Assembly: GCF_045223415.1 (NCBI RefSeq)
Contig: NZ_JBEQZJ010000024.1
Coordinates: forward strand, 3,227-67,226
Length of the DNA: 64,000 bases
Origin: Hoskinsella mucinilytica
GTDB lineage: Bacteria; Bacillota_I; Bacilli_A; Erysipelotrichales; Erysipelotrichaceae
Direction: 5' to 3'
The notes beneath the pieces are model-generated. The model made no database searches and was not told the origin of the DNA. It worked only from the letters and a program-made list of their open reading frames with translations. Within the stretch, counting starts at the first letter, position 1. Each line of letters opens with the position of its first letter. Below, in pieces: positions 33,735 to 42,012 of the stretch. Both the position numbers and the translations under genes were made by a program.

Positions 33735-35082
33735 TGATCGCTTTGTGATAGGAATCAGAACTGCACTAAGCAATTCTTTTACACAAAACATAAAGATCAT
33801 TACAGCCTTTTGGAAAAGCTTCCACCATCTCATTCGTCGTTATCATCTACAACAAGGTGCTGATTATGTGAAATATGGACTTACCTTTCGTGAAAACGGT
33901 AGTTTATATTACGCATGTACCATACCTGCCAAAGACACCTATCCAAATGATTTTGAAATTTTTAAAATCCCACGAAGTACCTATGTGATATCAACACACG
34001 TTGGACCAATGACCTCTCTTCCTGAAACAATCAACCATTTGATGAAGGAAGCACTTCCCCAACAAGGATATAGCATCAAAGATATCTCTTTGATCTATTA
34101 TGAATGTTATCAAAAAGGCTTTCTTTTTGAACAAGATACCTCATTGATCACATTAGGCATTCCCATTCATATGTCCAATCCTACACAGATGCTTTCTATT
34201 CCAGCCAAATCGATTCTACAAGGAAATGGACAATGTCAAACAGGATGGAATTGGTTTGGTATGGATTACAACATGAATTTATATAAAGGCTGTCCTCATG
34301 GCTGTATCTATTGTGATTCACGTAGCGCCTGTTACCAAGTAGATAACTTTGATATCGTCAGAAAAAAAGAACATGAATTAGAGATTTTGGAGAAAGAGTT
34401 AAAACGAAAGAAAAGAAAAGGAGTTGTCGGAATCGGCGCTATGTCTGATACTTATCATCCCCTTGAAAAAACACAACAGATGACCAGAGGTGCATTAAAG
34501 CTACTTCTTCGTTATGGTTATGGTGTTGGTATCGATACAAAAAGCGATTTGATTCTTCGTGACCTAGACTTATTACAGGCAATTTCAAAACAACATTCTT
34601 GTATCATAAAACTAACGATCACCACTGCAGATGACAAGCTTTGTCGTATCATAGAACCTCATACGGCCCTTAGTTCTCGTCGCTTTGAAGTGTTAGAAGC
34701 ACTACATCAAGTGGGTATCTTCGCAGGCATTCTATGTATGCCTATCCTTCCTTTTATCAATGATACATCTGAAAATGTGAAATCCATAGTAGCACTTGCC
34801 GCAAAGCATCATGCAAAATTCATCTATCCCGGCTTTGGTGTAACCTTGCGACAAAATCAACGCAGTTATTTCTACTATCAGCTTGATCATCATTTCCCTG
34901 GAAAACGCAGTCTTTATGAAACCTATTACCATAATACTTACTCATGTAATTCCTTACACGAAAAAGAACTATATCATATATTTCAAACAGAATGTGAACG
35001 TTATGGTATCCTCTACCACATGAAGGATATCGTACATGCATATAAAAAAGATAAGACCCTAGAACAGTTGACATTATTATAA
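33715..35082 (+). CDS. Effector-binding domain fused to an SPL-type radical SAM enzyme
   Basis: A 455-aa fusion. Residues ~1-155 are a GyrI/AraC effector-binding fold with its diagnostic IPRSTYVISTHVGPMTSLPET and QGYSI...YYE elements. Residues ~165-455 are a SPL-family radical SAM domain with the Cys triad CPHGCIYC (Cys193, Cys197, Cys200), AMSDTYHPLEK and a substrate-side GIDTKSDLILRDLDLL. The frame is continuous and the internal ATG near residue 154 has no ribosome binding site, so the fusion is real. SPL relatives include spore photoproduct lyase and functionally unassigned enzymes. A ligand-gated radical SAM reaction is a reasonable guess. It overlaps the previous gene by 20 nt. CX3CX2C makes the enzyme oxygen-sensitive. 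Confidence 0.82.
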   Translation: METKQIDDRFVIGIRTALSNSFTQNIKIITAFWKSFHHLIRRYHLQQGADYVKYGLTFRENGSLYYACTIPAKDTYPNDFEIFKIPRSTYVISTHVGPMTSLPETINHLMKEALPQQGYSIKDISLIYYECYQKGFLFEQDTSLITLGIPIHMSNPTQMLSIPAKSILQGNGQCQTGWNWFGMDYNMNLYKGCPHGCIYCDSRSACYQVDNFDIVRKKEHELEILEKELKRKKRKGVVGIGAMSDTYHPLEKTQQMTRGALKLLLRYGYGVGIDTKSDLILRDLDLLQAISKQHSCIIKLTITTADDKLCRIIEPHTALSSRRFEVLEALHQVGIFAGILCMPILPFINDTSENVKSIVALAAKHHAKFIYPGFGVTLRQNQRSYFYYQLDHHFPGKRSLYETYYHNTYSCNSLHEKELYHIFQTECERYGILYHMKDIVHAYKKDKTLEQLTLL

Positions 35083-35092
35083 GGAGGAACCT

Positions 35093-35548
35093 ATGTCATA
35101 TTATTTAAAAGAAGTCACCATACGTAGTGACAATACCTTGGAAGGATTGAAAAAAATAGAAGAATTATGGAAAGCCGTAATGGATGGTAGCCTTCCTATC
35201 TTATGTGATAGTGAACATCAAATGCGCCAGGGAATCCTACCGGTTGCTTGTTACAGCAATTATGCTAGTGATGAAACCGGTGCATACGACTTAGGAATCA
35301 TGGCAGTAGATCCAAGCTTTTTTCAAACCATGGAAGAGCTAGTTGCGGCAAAACAATATCGAAAATATGAAGCAATCGATGAGGATATCGATGTATGTAC
35401 AAAAAAAGTATGGGAAATGGTTTGGCAAGATTCCAAGAATCAACGAATTCAAAGAACCTTTACCAAAGATTATGAAATCAGTATGCCGATTGCATTCTCT
35501 GAAGATGGAAAAGCACACTGTACCTTATTTATTTCCATAAGATCATGA
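35093..35548 (+). CDS. Effector-binding-like protein, 151 aa
   Basis: A 151-aa protein that resembles a GyrI/AraC effector-binding domain (DLGIMAVDPSFF, AKQYRKYEAIDEDIDVCTKKVWEMVW, FTKDYEISMP). It is the fourth and last gene of the WYL-linked unit, 10 nt after the radical SAM stop with AAGGAGG. It is thus the third effector-binding-like module in one operon. A terminator follows. Ligand unknown. Confidence 0.7.
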   Translation: MSYYLKEVTIRSDNTLEGLKKIEELWKAVMDGSLPILCDSEHQMRQGILPVACYSNYASDETGAYDLGIMAVDPSFFQTMEELVAAKQYRKYEAIDEDIDVCTKKVWEMVWQDSKNQRIQRTFTKDYEISMPIAFSEDGKAHCTLFISIRS

Positions 35549-35552
35549 AACT

Positions 35553-35578
35553 ATGATGAGATCACCTCATCATTTTTA
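35553..35578 (+). terminator. Terminator of the WYL-linked operon
   Basis: ATGATGAG-ATCAC-CTCATCAT followed by TTTTTATTT. Confidence 0.8.
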
Positions 35579-35585
35579 TTTGGAA

Positions 35586-35614
35586 TTGACAAAACAAGAT
35601 AAGCAATATATATT
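35586..35614 (+). promoter_or_regulatory. Promoter of the merR gene
   Basis: TTGACA, 17-nt spacer, TATATT. Confidence 0.6.
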
Positions 35615-35656
35615 GATGATAACGCTTGTTTATACTTATAAATGGAGGGAATAGAA

Positions 35657-36457
35657 ATGAAAGAAACCTATACCATTGGTGAAGTCGCTAAATTATTAAA
35701 GCTTGGTAATGATGCCATTCGTTTTTATGAAAAAAAAGGTTTGGTACACCCTATCATTGATGCTAACAACCAATATCGTATGTACCATATGGATCATATC
35801 CTTGAACTTTTAGATGTCATTTATTACCGTCATCTTGATATATCACTTTCTGAAATTCAACAGCTCCATATTGAACCGAATAAAGAAAAAACCAAAGCAC
35901 TCATGAAACGAAAAAAAGAAGAAACTACACGTAAAATCGCTTATCAACAACAGTTATTGAAAAAAATCAATTATATGTTAGATATGTGTGAACATATCGA
36001 TCAACAACTTCATACATGCACACTTGACACGATGCCGGCTTTTCATATTTTGTTTGAGGATAAGGAAACTGCATCCTTTTATCAAGAACAAATACAGCAC
36101 ATCAGTGAAGAAGAATTTGTTTTATGTGCAGTACTAAAACAGTTTACGATAGATGAACAAACATTAAAAAAACAAAAAAGTATGATCGTTATGGAACATC
36201 AAGTTCTTCAAGATCTTGGCATTCCTTTACGAGAAAAAAACATGTTACTGGAAGAAACACAATGTGTTACTGCCATACTACCTTTACCAGAAGAAGACCT
36301 TTCTTATTTACATATCCAACCATTACTTTCATTTGCCAAAACCTCACATTACGAACTTGAATCCACCCTATATGCAAAGGAGATTCCCTTAACCTTTTAT
36401 CACGATCATGATCATTATTATACACAAATCTATATCCCGATCAAAAAGGGTTCCTAA
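35657..36457 (+). CDS. MerR-family regulator with GyrI-like ligand domain
   Basis: A 266-aa regulator. Residues 1-~70 are a MerR winged helix (YTIGEVAKLLKLGNDAIRFYEKKGLV). A coiled coil at ~80-115 (KEETTRKIAYQQQLLKKINY) precedes a GyrI-like ligand-binding domain (~125-266). This BltR/BmrR-like layout activates multidrug efflux upon ligand binding. The ATG at 35657 follows GGAGGG; the earlier ATG includes the SD itself. Its likely target is the MATE gene, whose promoter has the MerR-type 19-bp spacer. Confidence 0.85.
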   Translation: MKETYTIGEVAKLLKLGNDAIRFYEKKGLVHPIIDANNQYRMYHMDHILELLDVIYYRHLDISLSEIQQLHIEPNKEKTKALMKRKKEETTRKIAYQQQLLKKINYMLDMCEHIDQQLHTCTLDTMPAFHILFEDKETASFYQEQIQHISEEEFVLCAVLKQFTIDEQTLKKQKSMIVMEHQVLQDLGIPLREKNMLLEETQCVTAILPLPEEDLSYLHIQPLLSFAKTSHYELESTLYAKEIPLTFYHDHDHYYTQIYIPIKKGS

Positions 36458-36471
36458 AAAACACTTTTTCC

Positions 36472-36502
36472 TTGACCTTAGCCTAACACCAAGGTTTAAA
36501 CT
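36472..36502 (+). promoter_or_regulatory. MerR-type promoter of the MATE gene
   Basis: TTGACC and TAAACT separated by 19 nt. The spacer carries a dyad (ACCTTAG .. CCAAGGT), as in promoters activated by DNA twisting through MerR proteins. Confidence 0.75.
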
Positions 36503-36522
36503 ATGGTCTGGGAGGTATCTTT

Positions 36523-37857
36523 ATGATCGAACAAAATCAGAAAAAAATAATCAATCAGCAATTTTATAGCTATGTTATGCCAAGTATGATCACCATGTTG
36601 CTTAGTGGTTTTTATGCAATTGTCGATGGCTTATTCGTAGGAAATGCTGTGGGAAATCATGGATTAGCAGCTATCAATCTTGTTTATCCTATACAAGTGA
36701 TATTAAGCGCTTCTGCTCTTGGAATCGGAATCGGGGGCGCTGTCATCTATTCCGCATGTCTTGGAAAAGAGGATCAAAAAGGAATGACACATGCCCTTGC
36801 ATCTACGATGACACTTCTTGTCAGCATAGGTATTCTACTACCTATTGGATTACGACTTGCCTTACCTTGGCTTCTGGAACTGCTAGGGACAACACCTCAA
36901 CTGTATGATCACGCTCATTCCTACATTGTGATTGCGCTACTTGGCGGTATCTTGCCTGTACTAGGTAATGGATTAAATCCGATTCTTCGAAATCAAGGAA
37001 ACACCTATCTTGCGACAATATTTATGAGCTGTGGACTCATCACCAATATTCTTCTTGACTATGTATTTGTGTTTGTCTTTGCCATGGGATTAAGCGGCGC
37101 AGCTTTAGCGACCATTCTTGCTCAAGGAATCGTAGCATTTTTATCCATCCTATATTTATGGAAACATGATTTTCATACTTTACAGCGACAAGACTTTGTT
37201 CCATCCATTTCACTCATTAAAAAAATCGCAAGCATTGGCTGTTCACCCTTTGGACAAACACTGGCACCATCCTTGATCATCGTTCTCACCAATTGGATGT
37301 GTTTACGTTATGGTGGCAATGATGCAGTTACCATTTATTCTGTAGTCTCCTATATCCTTTGTAGCGCACAATTACTTCTACAAGGAATCGGTGATGGCAT
37401 ACAACCCTTAATTAGTCGCAACTATAGCGCAAAAAGATTTCATGAAATTCACTATCTTCATCAGAAAGCATTAAACCTCACATTGATCTTTTCTTTATTC
37501 CTGTTGTTTGCTATATGGTGGATGAAAGAACCTTTGATTTCTCTATTTGGCGTCAGTGAAGCTTTGATGAAACCGGCAAAGACTGCCGTTATCATCACCG
37601 CCCTTTCCTTTCCCTTCCTTGGCTTGGTAAGATTGACCTGTGCAATGTTTTATGCAAGTGAAAAAACGATCTATGCTTCTTTGCTTGTTTATTTAGAACC
37701 ATGTTTCATTCTTCCTGCACTGCTGATGATATGTACGTTGCAATTCCGATTACAAGGGATTTGGATCGCATATCCGATTGCTCAATTAGTTTTGTCAACC
37801 CTATCCATTCTACTTCATGTTTACAGTAAAAGAACAAAACAAATACAATACACATAG
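36523..37857 (+). CDS. MATE-family multidrug efflux transporter
   Basis: A 444-aa membrane protein with 12 TM helices in two halves. N-terminal YVMPSMITMLLSGFYAIVDGLFVGN is the MATE signature with the conserved Asp. It exports cationic compounds using Na+ or H+. It starts with a well-placed SD (GGGAGGTATCTTT) behind the MerR-type promoter and ends in a terminator. Substrate inferred from family only. Confidence 0.88.
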   Translation: MIEQNQKKIINQQFYSYVMPSMITMLLSGFYAIVDGLFVGNAVGNHGLAAINLVYPIQVILSASALGIGIGGAVIYSACLGKEDQKGMTHALASTMTLLVSIGILLPIGLRLALPWLLELLGTTPQLYDHAHSYIVIALLGGILPVLGNGLNPILRNQGNTYLATIFMSCGLITNILLDYVFVFVFAMGLSGAALATILAQGIVAFLSILYLWKHDFHTLQRQDFVPSISLIKKIASIGCSPFGQTLAPSLIIVLTNWMCLRYGGNDAVTIYSVVSYILCSAQLLLQGIGDGIQPLISRNYSAKRFHEIHYLHQKALNLTLIFSLFLLFAIWWMKEPLISLFGVSEALMKPAKTAVIITALSFPFLGLVRLTCAMFYASEKTIYASLLVYLEPCFILPALLMICTLQFRLQGIWIAYPIAQLVLSTLSILLHVYSKRTKQIQYT

Positions 37858-37858
37858 G

Positions 37859-37899
37859 AAAAGGCCAGCGAATCCCTATAAGATTCACTGACCTTTTTT
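37859..37899. terminator. Bidirectional terminator between MATE and hemolysin III genes
   Basis: An interrupted stem of AAAGG, CAG and GAATC against GATTC, CTG and CCTTT, between convergent genes. Confidence 0.75.
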
Positions 37900-37903
37900 A
37901 TCA

Positions 37904-38557
37904 TTAAATTAAGAATATGATTGCAATAAAATGAAATAAACTAGCAATATTGATACATACATGCCATATAGAATGAAAATATTTTTTTTGCGGGTATCGA
38001 TAAAAGAAAGCACCAATTGTATACATTAATCCTCCACCTACAATCAATGCCAGAAAAGGCAATGAACTAGAACGAATCAAATCCGGTATAAACAATACCG
38101 CTATCCATCCCATGATCATATAAATCGTCATAGAAAGCTTAGGATAAGAATGAGAACTGATACTCTTTAATAGAATACCACCAAGCACAGCCAACCATTC
38201 TATGGCAATGATGACAAACCCCTTTGTTCCTCCTATAACAGTCAAAGCGATAGGAGTATAGCTACCTGCAATAGCAAAATAAATACAAATGTGATCTAAT
38301 TTACGAAATACGTATTTATGTGTTGTGCCAAAAGGCATTGAATGATACAGAGTAGAAACAATGAACATTAGAAACAAACTGATAACAAAAATAGAATCTC
38401 CGATTGCTTTCAGCGTTCCTGCTTGTATATAGCCATAAACAGCAACACAAGGAAGCGCAAATAAACATAAGAGCGCCATCACACCATGAGTAACACAATT
38501 TGCGACTTCTTCTCCAAATTTCAACTGATACATATCCTTCATGGATTGCTGTTCCAT
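37904..38557 (-). CDS. trhA: Hemolysin III (TrhA/PAQR family) membrane protein
   Basis: A 217-aa seven-TM protein of the hemolysin III/YqfA/PAQR group. Conserved metal-site residues are visible: the first His block in SEEVANCVTHGV-like EEVANCVTHGVMAL, Ser-Thr-Leu-Tyr-His (STLYHS), and the C-terminal HSIWHV. Members act in membrane fluidity homeostasis and may be hydrolase-like; the cytolytic label is historical. It starts 14 nt after the DegV gene with AAGGAGG and is likely co-transcribed with it, which fits a lipid theme. Confidence 0.85.
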   Translation of the reverse strand: MEQQSMKDMYQLKFGEEVANCVTHGVMALLCLFALPCVAVYGYIQAGTLKAIGDSIFVISLFLMFIVSTLYHSMPFGTTHKYVFRKLDHICIYFAIAGSYTPIALTVIGGTKGFVIIAIEWLAVLGGILLKSISSHSYPKLSMTIYMIMGWIAVLFIPDLIRSSSLPFLALIVGGGLMYTIGAFFYRYPQKKYFHSIWHVCINIASLFHFIAIIFLI

Positions 38558-38571
38558 TTGCTTTTGCCTCC

Positions 38572-39432
38572 TTAATCTTCCAGGATCTGTACACCAATAC
38601 CAATTGTGCCAGGTCCAGTATGAACACCTAATACCGGTGTCACCTGATCTTCTAGAAAGATATCTACATTCGGAAGCTGCGGTAAAATTTCTTCTTTGAT
38701 CTCTTTCGCAAGATCTTTAGCCGCACCATTCATGATCGCGATATTATAGCGTGCATGATTACCAGCAGTTTTTAAAGCCAATTCAATGGTTTTAGAAATA
38801 GATTGTTTTCTTCCACGCACCTTTGCGACCGTATAATAGATTCCCTCTTCATTACAGGATATGATAGGTTTGAGATTTAATGCATTCCCAAACAAAGATG
38901 CAACCAATCCAATTCTTCCACCCTTTTGTAGATACTCCAAAGTTTCGACAACAAAGAACACTTTACAATTGAAGATCTCTTTTTGAAGCTTTTCACAAAC
39001 TGCATCAAATGTCATACCAGCCTCTAGATATCTTCCAGCTTGAATGGCATGAAACCCTCCACCGATAGAAATATTTTTGGTATCCAGGATAAAAAAGTTC
39101 AACCCTTCATAATCTCTAGATAATAAATGTATCATATTATTCGTTCCACTTAACCCACTAGACAAGGTAATCGTAATTACATTTTCATACCCATCCTCTT
39201 TGATTTTATCAAATACAGCAAGGATTGCTTCTCCATCAGGAAGACTTGACTTGGGAATCTCTCTGGACATACTTTCATACACTTCTTCAGGTGTAATATC
39301 AATTCCATCTAGGTACTCCGCATCCTTATAAATAACTTTCAAAGGGATCACATACATATCATATTGTTTGACAAAGGATTCCGGTACATTACAACAAGTA
39401 TCTGTCAGAATCGCTGTTTTCTGTTTATTCAT
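38572..39432 (-). CDS. DegV-family fatty-acid-binding protein (FakB-like), second copy
   Basis: A 286-aa DegV protein with ILTDTCCNVPESFVKQYD, LDGIDITPEEVYESM, ITLSSGLSGTNNMIH and LEYLQKGGRIGLVASLF signatures and the final GVHTGPGTIGIG. The ATG at 39432 has GGAGG 8 nt upstream; the earlier start codons would sit on or before the SD. It is the first gene of a two-gene unit with hemolysin III, both acting on membrane lipids. Two DegV copies per genome segment are common where distinct fatty-acid classes are bound. Confidence 0.9.
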   Translation of the reverse strand: MNKQKTAILTDTCCNVPESFVKQYDMYVIPLKVIYKDAEYLDGIDITPEEVYESMSREIPKSSLPDGEAILAVFDKIKEDGYENVITITLSSGLSGTNNMIHLLSRDYEGLNFFILDTKNISIGGGFHAIQAGRYLEAGMTFDAVCEKLQKEIFNCKVFFVVETLEYLQKGGRIGLVASLFGNALNLKPIISCNEEGIYYTVAKVRGRKQSISKTIELALKTAGNHARYNIAIMNGAAKDLAKEIKEEILPQLPNVDIFLEDQVTPVLGVHTGPGTIGIGVQILED

Positions 39433-39565
39433 CTTCATTACCTCCATAGCAATTATACACATAGTATATGCTAATTTGCATAATTAGTCAATCTAGTTTT
39501 GATAACTAGTAGAGTGATATAAAAAAATGATGTCATGATTATAGACAATGATACACTTTCTCTTC

Positions 39566-40003
39566 TTACATTTCATCCTTATTCGTATATCTTCCTGTGA
39601 TTTCTAACACATTATGGTCTGGATCGATAACATTAAAATAATAATATGGCATATGCACATTCACATACATGATCTCTGATACTTCTAAATTTAGATGTTT
39701 CATTCTTTCATATTCCGCTTTTAAATCGTCTACAACAAAATTTAAAATCATGATATTATTTCTTTTAGGATCCTCATTTTCATAAAAATCTTTCATATAT
39801 GCTTGATTAAAATGAACTTTATCCGAAGTTTTTAATAATTTTTCATCATATTTTTTATTATAAAGTGCAATTGAATTTCCACAATCAAATTCTACCCAAC
39901 GATCATCATTACAAACTATGGGCTCCTGTTGTAATAACGCTTGATAGAAGTCCACTGATGCTTCCATATCTTCCACACAAATATAAGTTGTTTCAAGTTT
40001 CAT
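39566..40003 (-). CDS. VOC-family protein (145 aa)
   Basis: Glyoxalase/bleomycin-resistance-type single-domain pair (TYICVEDMEASVDFYQALLQQEP, VHMPYYYFNVIDPDHNVLEIT). The C-terminal Glu in NVLEIT and His near NKVHFNQ-like KVHFNQAYM are candidate metal ligands. It is co-oriented with the upstream 115-aa gene 35 nt away. Enzymatic activity is uncertain; a binding or resistance role is equally possible. Confidence 0.75.
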   Translation of the reverse strand: MKLETTYICVEDMEASVDFYQALLQQEPIVCNDDRWVEFDCGNSIALYNKKYDEKLLKTSDKVHFNQAYMKDFYENEDPKRNNIMILNFVVDDLKAEYERMKHLNLEVSEIMYVNVHMPYYYFNVIDPDHNVLEITGRYTNKDEM

Positions 40004-40038
40004 ATTACATCGTTCCTCTCTTTTTTTATATTAATAAA

Positions 40039-40386
40039 TCAAATGATATTCTCACCTAAGATGATCTTTGGCATTGTTGTTAAACAGCGATTCCAACGTT
40101 TATAAAATTTCTCTATACCAAGTTTAGATACTCTTGCATGTGCCTCTTCATTTTCTAACACCCAGTATAAAACATAAGTAACCTTTCCAACATTTCTAGT
40201 AAGACGAATTGGCAATTCTCCCTCTTTTACAGCTTGAAAGTCTTTTTGTCTATGTGTTCGTTTTATATAATGAACATCTATTACACCTTCCTGTTGTAAA
40301 TAAAAATCAGCGACTTCTTTCATCAATGCTTCTATTTCATCTAGCTTCGTTATCTTTGCTTCATATATGCATATTTCATTAAACAT
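40039..40386 (-). CDS. Small ABM-like (antibiotic biosynthesis monooxygenase fold) protein
   Basis: A 115-aa protein with the ferredoxin-like ABM/Dabb layout: FNEICIYEAKITKLDEIEALMKEVADFY, then QQEGVIDVHYIKR and VGKVTYVLYWVLENEEAH. The ATG at 40386 follows GGAGG at 7 nt, so I use it rather than 40401. It precedes the VOC gene; a shared small-molecule chemistry role is a guess. Confidence 0.6.
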   Translation of the reverse strand: MFNEICIYEAKITKLDEIEALMKEVADFYLQQEGVIDVHYIKRTHRQKDFQAVKEGELPIRLTRNVGKVTYVLYWVLENEEAHARVSKLGIEKFYKRWNRCLTTMPKIILGENII

Positions 40387-40488
40387 GACCAACCTCCACA
40401 TGATAGTTTATAGAAACAGTATAACATAGCTTCTATAGCTTTCATACTTCGTAATCAATCTGATGACGCAAAAGTTGAATCGATATCA

Positions 40489-40530
40489 AATATAAAAGAA
40501 CTCACGTTCAAATATGAGCCCTTTATATTG
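40489..40530 (-). terminator. Intrinsic terminator of the sulfatase operon
   Basis: An AATATAAA..CTCA/TGAG..TTTATATT stem immediately downstream of the sulfatase stop, with a T-rich tail on the minus strand. Confidence 0.6.
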
Positions 40531-40531
40531 T

Positions 40532-42010
40532 TTACTTTTCTAACCCTAATCGCTCATAAACTTCATCTGGTACTTGCACTTGTTTTAATTTATCCACAAG
40601 TTTTCCACATAATGCTTCATATAAGCTATCATTTTGTATAGGGTGTTTCTGTTTTGGATCATTTTTAAGATCAAATATGACATCCTGAATCTTTTGTCTT
40701 TCATACCCACATATCATCACTCGCTTAGATGGTATCTTACATACCGGCATACCATGAGAATATTGCTCAGTTTTCACCAATTCCATATCATATAAAAGTT
40801 CTTTTTCAAAGAAACCTCTAGCTTTCGTCGGCATTAACGTATATTGATATAAGGTGGAAGCATTTTTCTGTGGTGCCTTCATTAGTGTATAGACGCCATC
40901 AAAATAACAAACATAGCTACCAAATACACCATATAAGATATCTTCATGTTGTTTTTGTTGCCCATCCAATAAAGGTAATAGTGATTTTCCCATCATATGT
41001 TTTGGTTTTTCTAGCTCAAATATATCTAACAAGGTAGCAGGAAGATCAATGGTCTGACAAAGTGCATCAATGACCATTGGCAATTTATTAGGAACATGAA
41101 GGAAACATGGTATATGAATCAGCTCCTCATACATCGGTGGAATATTTTTACCAAGGAATTCATGCTCCCCAAGTAAAAAGCCATGATCTGTGTGTATGAG
41201 TAGGATAGTATCTTTCCACATATCATTTTCATCCATGATATCCAAAACTTTCCCTAAATAATGATCGCACATGGTAATCAATGCCGCATATTCTTTTCGT
41301 ATCAAAGCAAGATCTTTTTGATGCTCTTTACTATTGATTTCCATATATGCTCCCCAATTAAAATAAGGTTCTTGAGTTAGACCATATTGATCTCGATAAC
41401 ATTGTGGAACTTCATATGGTTCATGTGGATCAAAGGTTTCTATCTGAAGGAGCCAGTTATCTCTATCCTTATGACGCTTTATAAATTCTATTCCTGCTTG
41501 AAAGGTCTTAACACTACTAAAATCTTCTTCTATCTGTTGTTTTTGCATATTTGCATAATGTTGTTTTACGGAAATACCTGTCTTAGATAAAGGAGAACGT
41601 TTTGGAATCGTTTCGTTCATAGACCCATCATGTGGCATCCAACGATCTCCTTCCTGTCCTCGAAAGCCATCCCATGTATCATAACGGTTATGATATGTTG
41701 CTCCACCATCTTCCCAATAATGAGAATGATCGCTGCATAAATGTGTATAGATATCGTGCTGTTTTAATTCTTCGATCACAGAAAAATCAAATGGTTCCAA
41801 TGGCCCCCACCCTCGATGCAAAAAATTGTATTGTCCGGTATGCATCTCTCTTCTTGCAGGCATACAAGGCATACTTCCCCCATAAAACTGATCAAAGCGA
41901 CTACATGTTTTTTCTAATCGTTTGAAATTAGGTGCGATCACCCATTGATTTCCATAGTTAGGTAGATACTCTCTTGAAAGAGTATCGAACATGATTTGAA
42001 TAACACGCAT
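40532..42010 (-). CDS. Cytoplasmic type-I sulfatase (Cys-type)
   Basis: A 492-aa arylsulfatase-fold enzyme. The N-terminal MRVIQIMFDTLSREYLPNYG has the metal-binding Asp and no signal peptide. The formylglycine motif is Cys49-x-Pro51-x-Arg53 (CMPARREMHTGQ). HTDHGFLLGEHEF carries metal ligands. Cys-type enzymes need an anaerobic sulfatase-maturating enzyme; none is nearby (the SPL-type radical SAM gene is a different family). The start is 2 nt after the PTS gene stop with AGAGG, so translation is coupled. The enzyme most likely desulfates a sugar after PTS import. Exact sugar unknown. Confidence 0.85.
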   Translation of the reverse strand: MRVIQIMFDTLSREYLPNYGNQWVIAPNFKRLEKTCSRFDQFYGGSMPCMPARREMHTGQYNFLHRGWGPLEPFDFSVIEELKQHDIYTHLCSDHSHYWEDGGATYHNRYDTWDGFRGQEGDRWMPHDGSMNETIPKRSPLSKTGISVKQHYANMQKQQIEEDFSSVKTFQAGIEFIKRHKDRDNWLLQIETFDPHEPYEVPQCYRDQYGLTQEPYFNWGAYMEINSKEHQKDLALIRKEYAALITMCDHYLGKVLDIMDENDMWKDTILLIHTDHGFLLGEHEFLGKNIPPMYEELIHIPCFLHVPNKLPMVIDALCQTIDLPATLLDIFELEKPKHMMGKSLLPLLDGQQKQHEDILYGVFGSYVCYFDGVYTLMKAPQKNASTLYQYTLMPTKARGFFEKELLYDMELVKTEQYSHGMPVCKIPSKRVMICGYERQKIQDVIFDLKNDPKQKHPIQNDSLYEALCGKLVDKLKQVQVPDEVYERLGLEK

Positions 42011-42012
42011 AA

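Noticed and set aside
33715..35082. Radical SAM gene as sulfatase-maturating enzyme for the nearby sulfatase
   Set aside because: Its motifs match the SPL type and it lacks the Cys-rich SPASM-type C-terminus expected for anSME.
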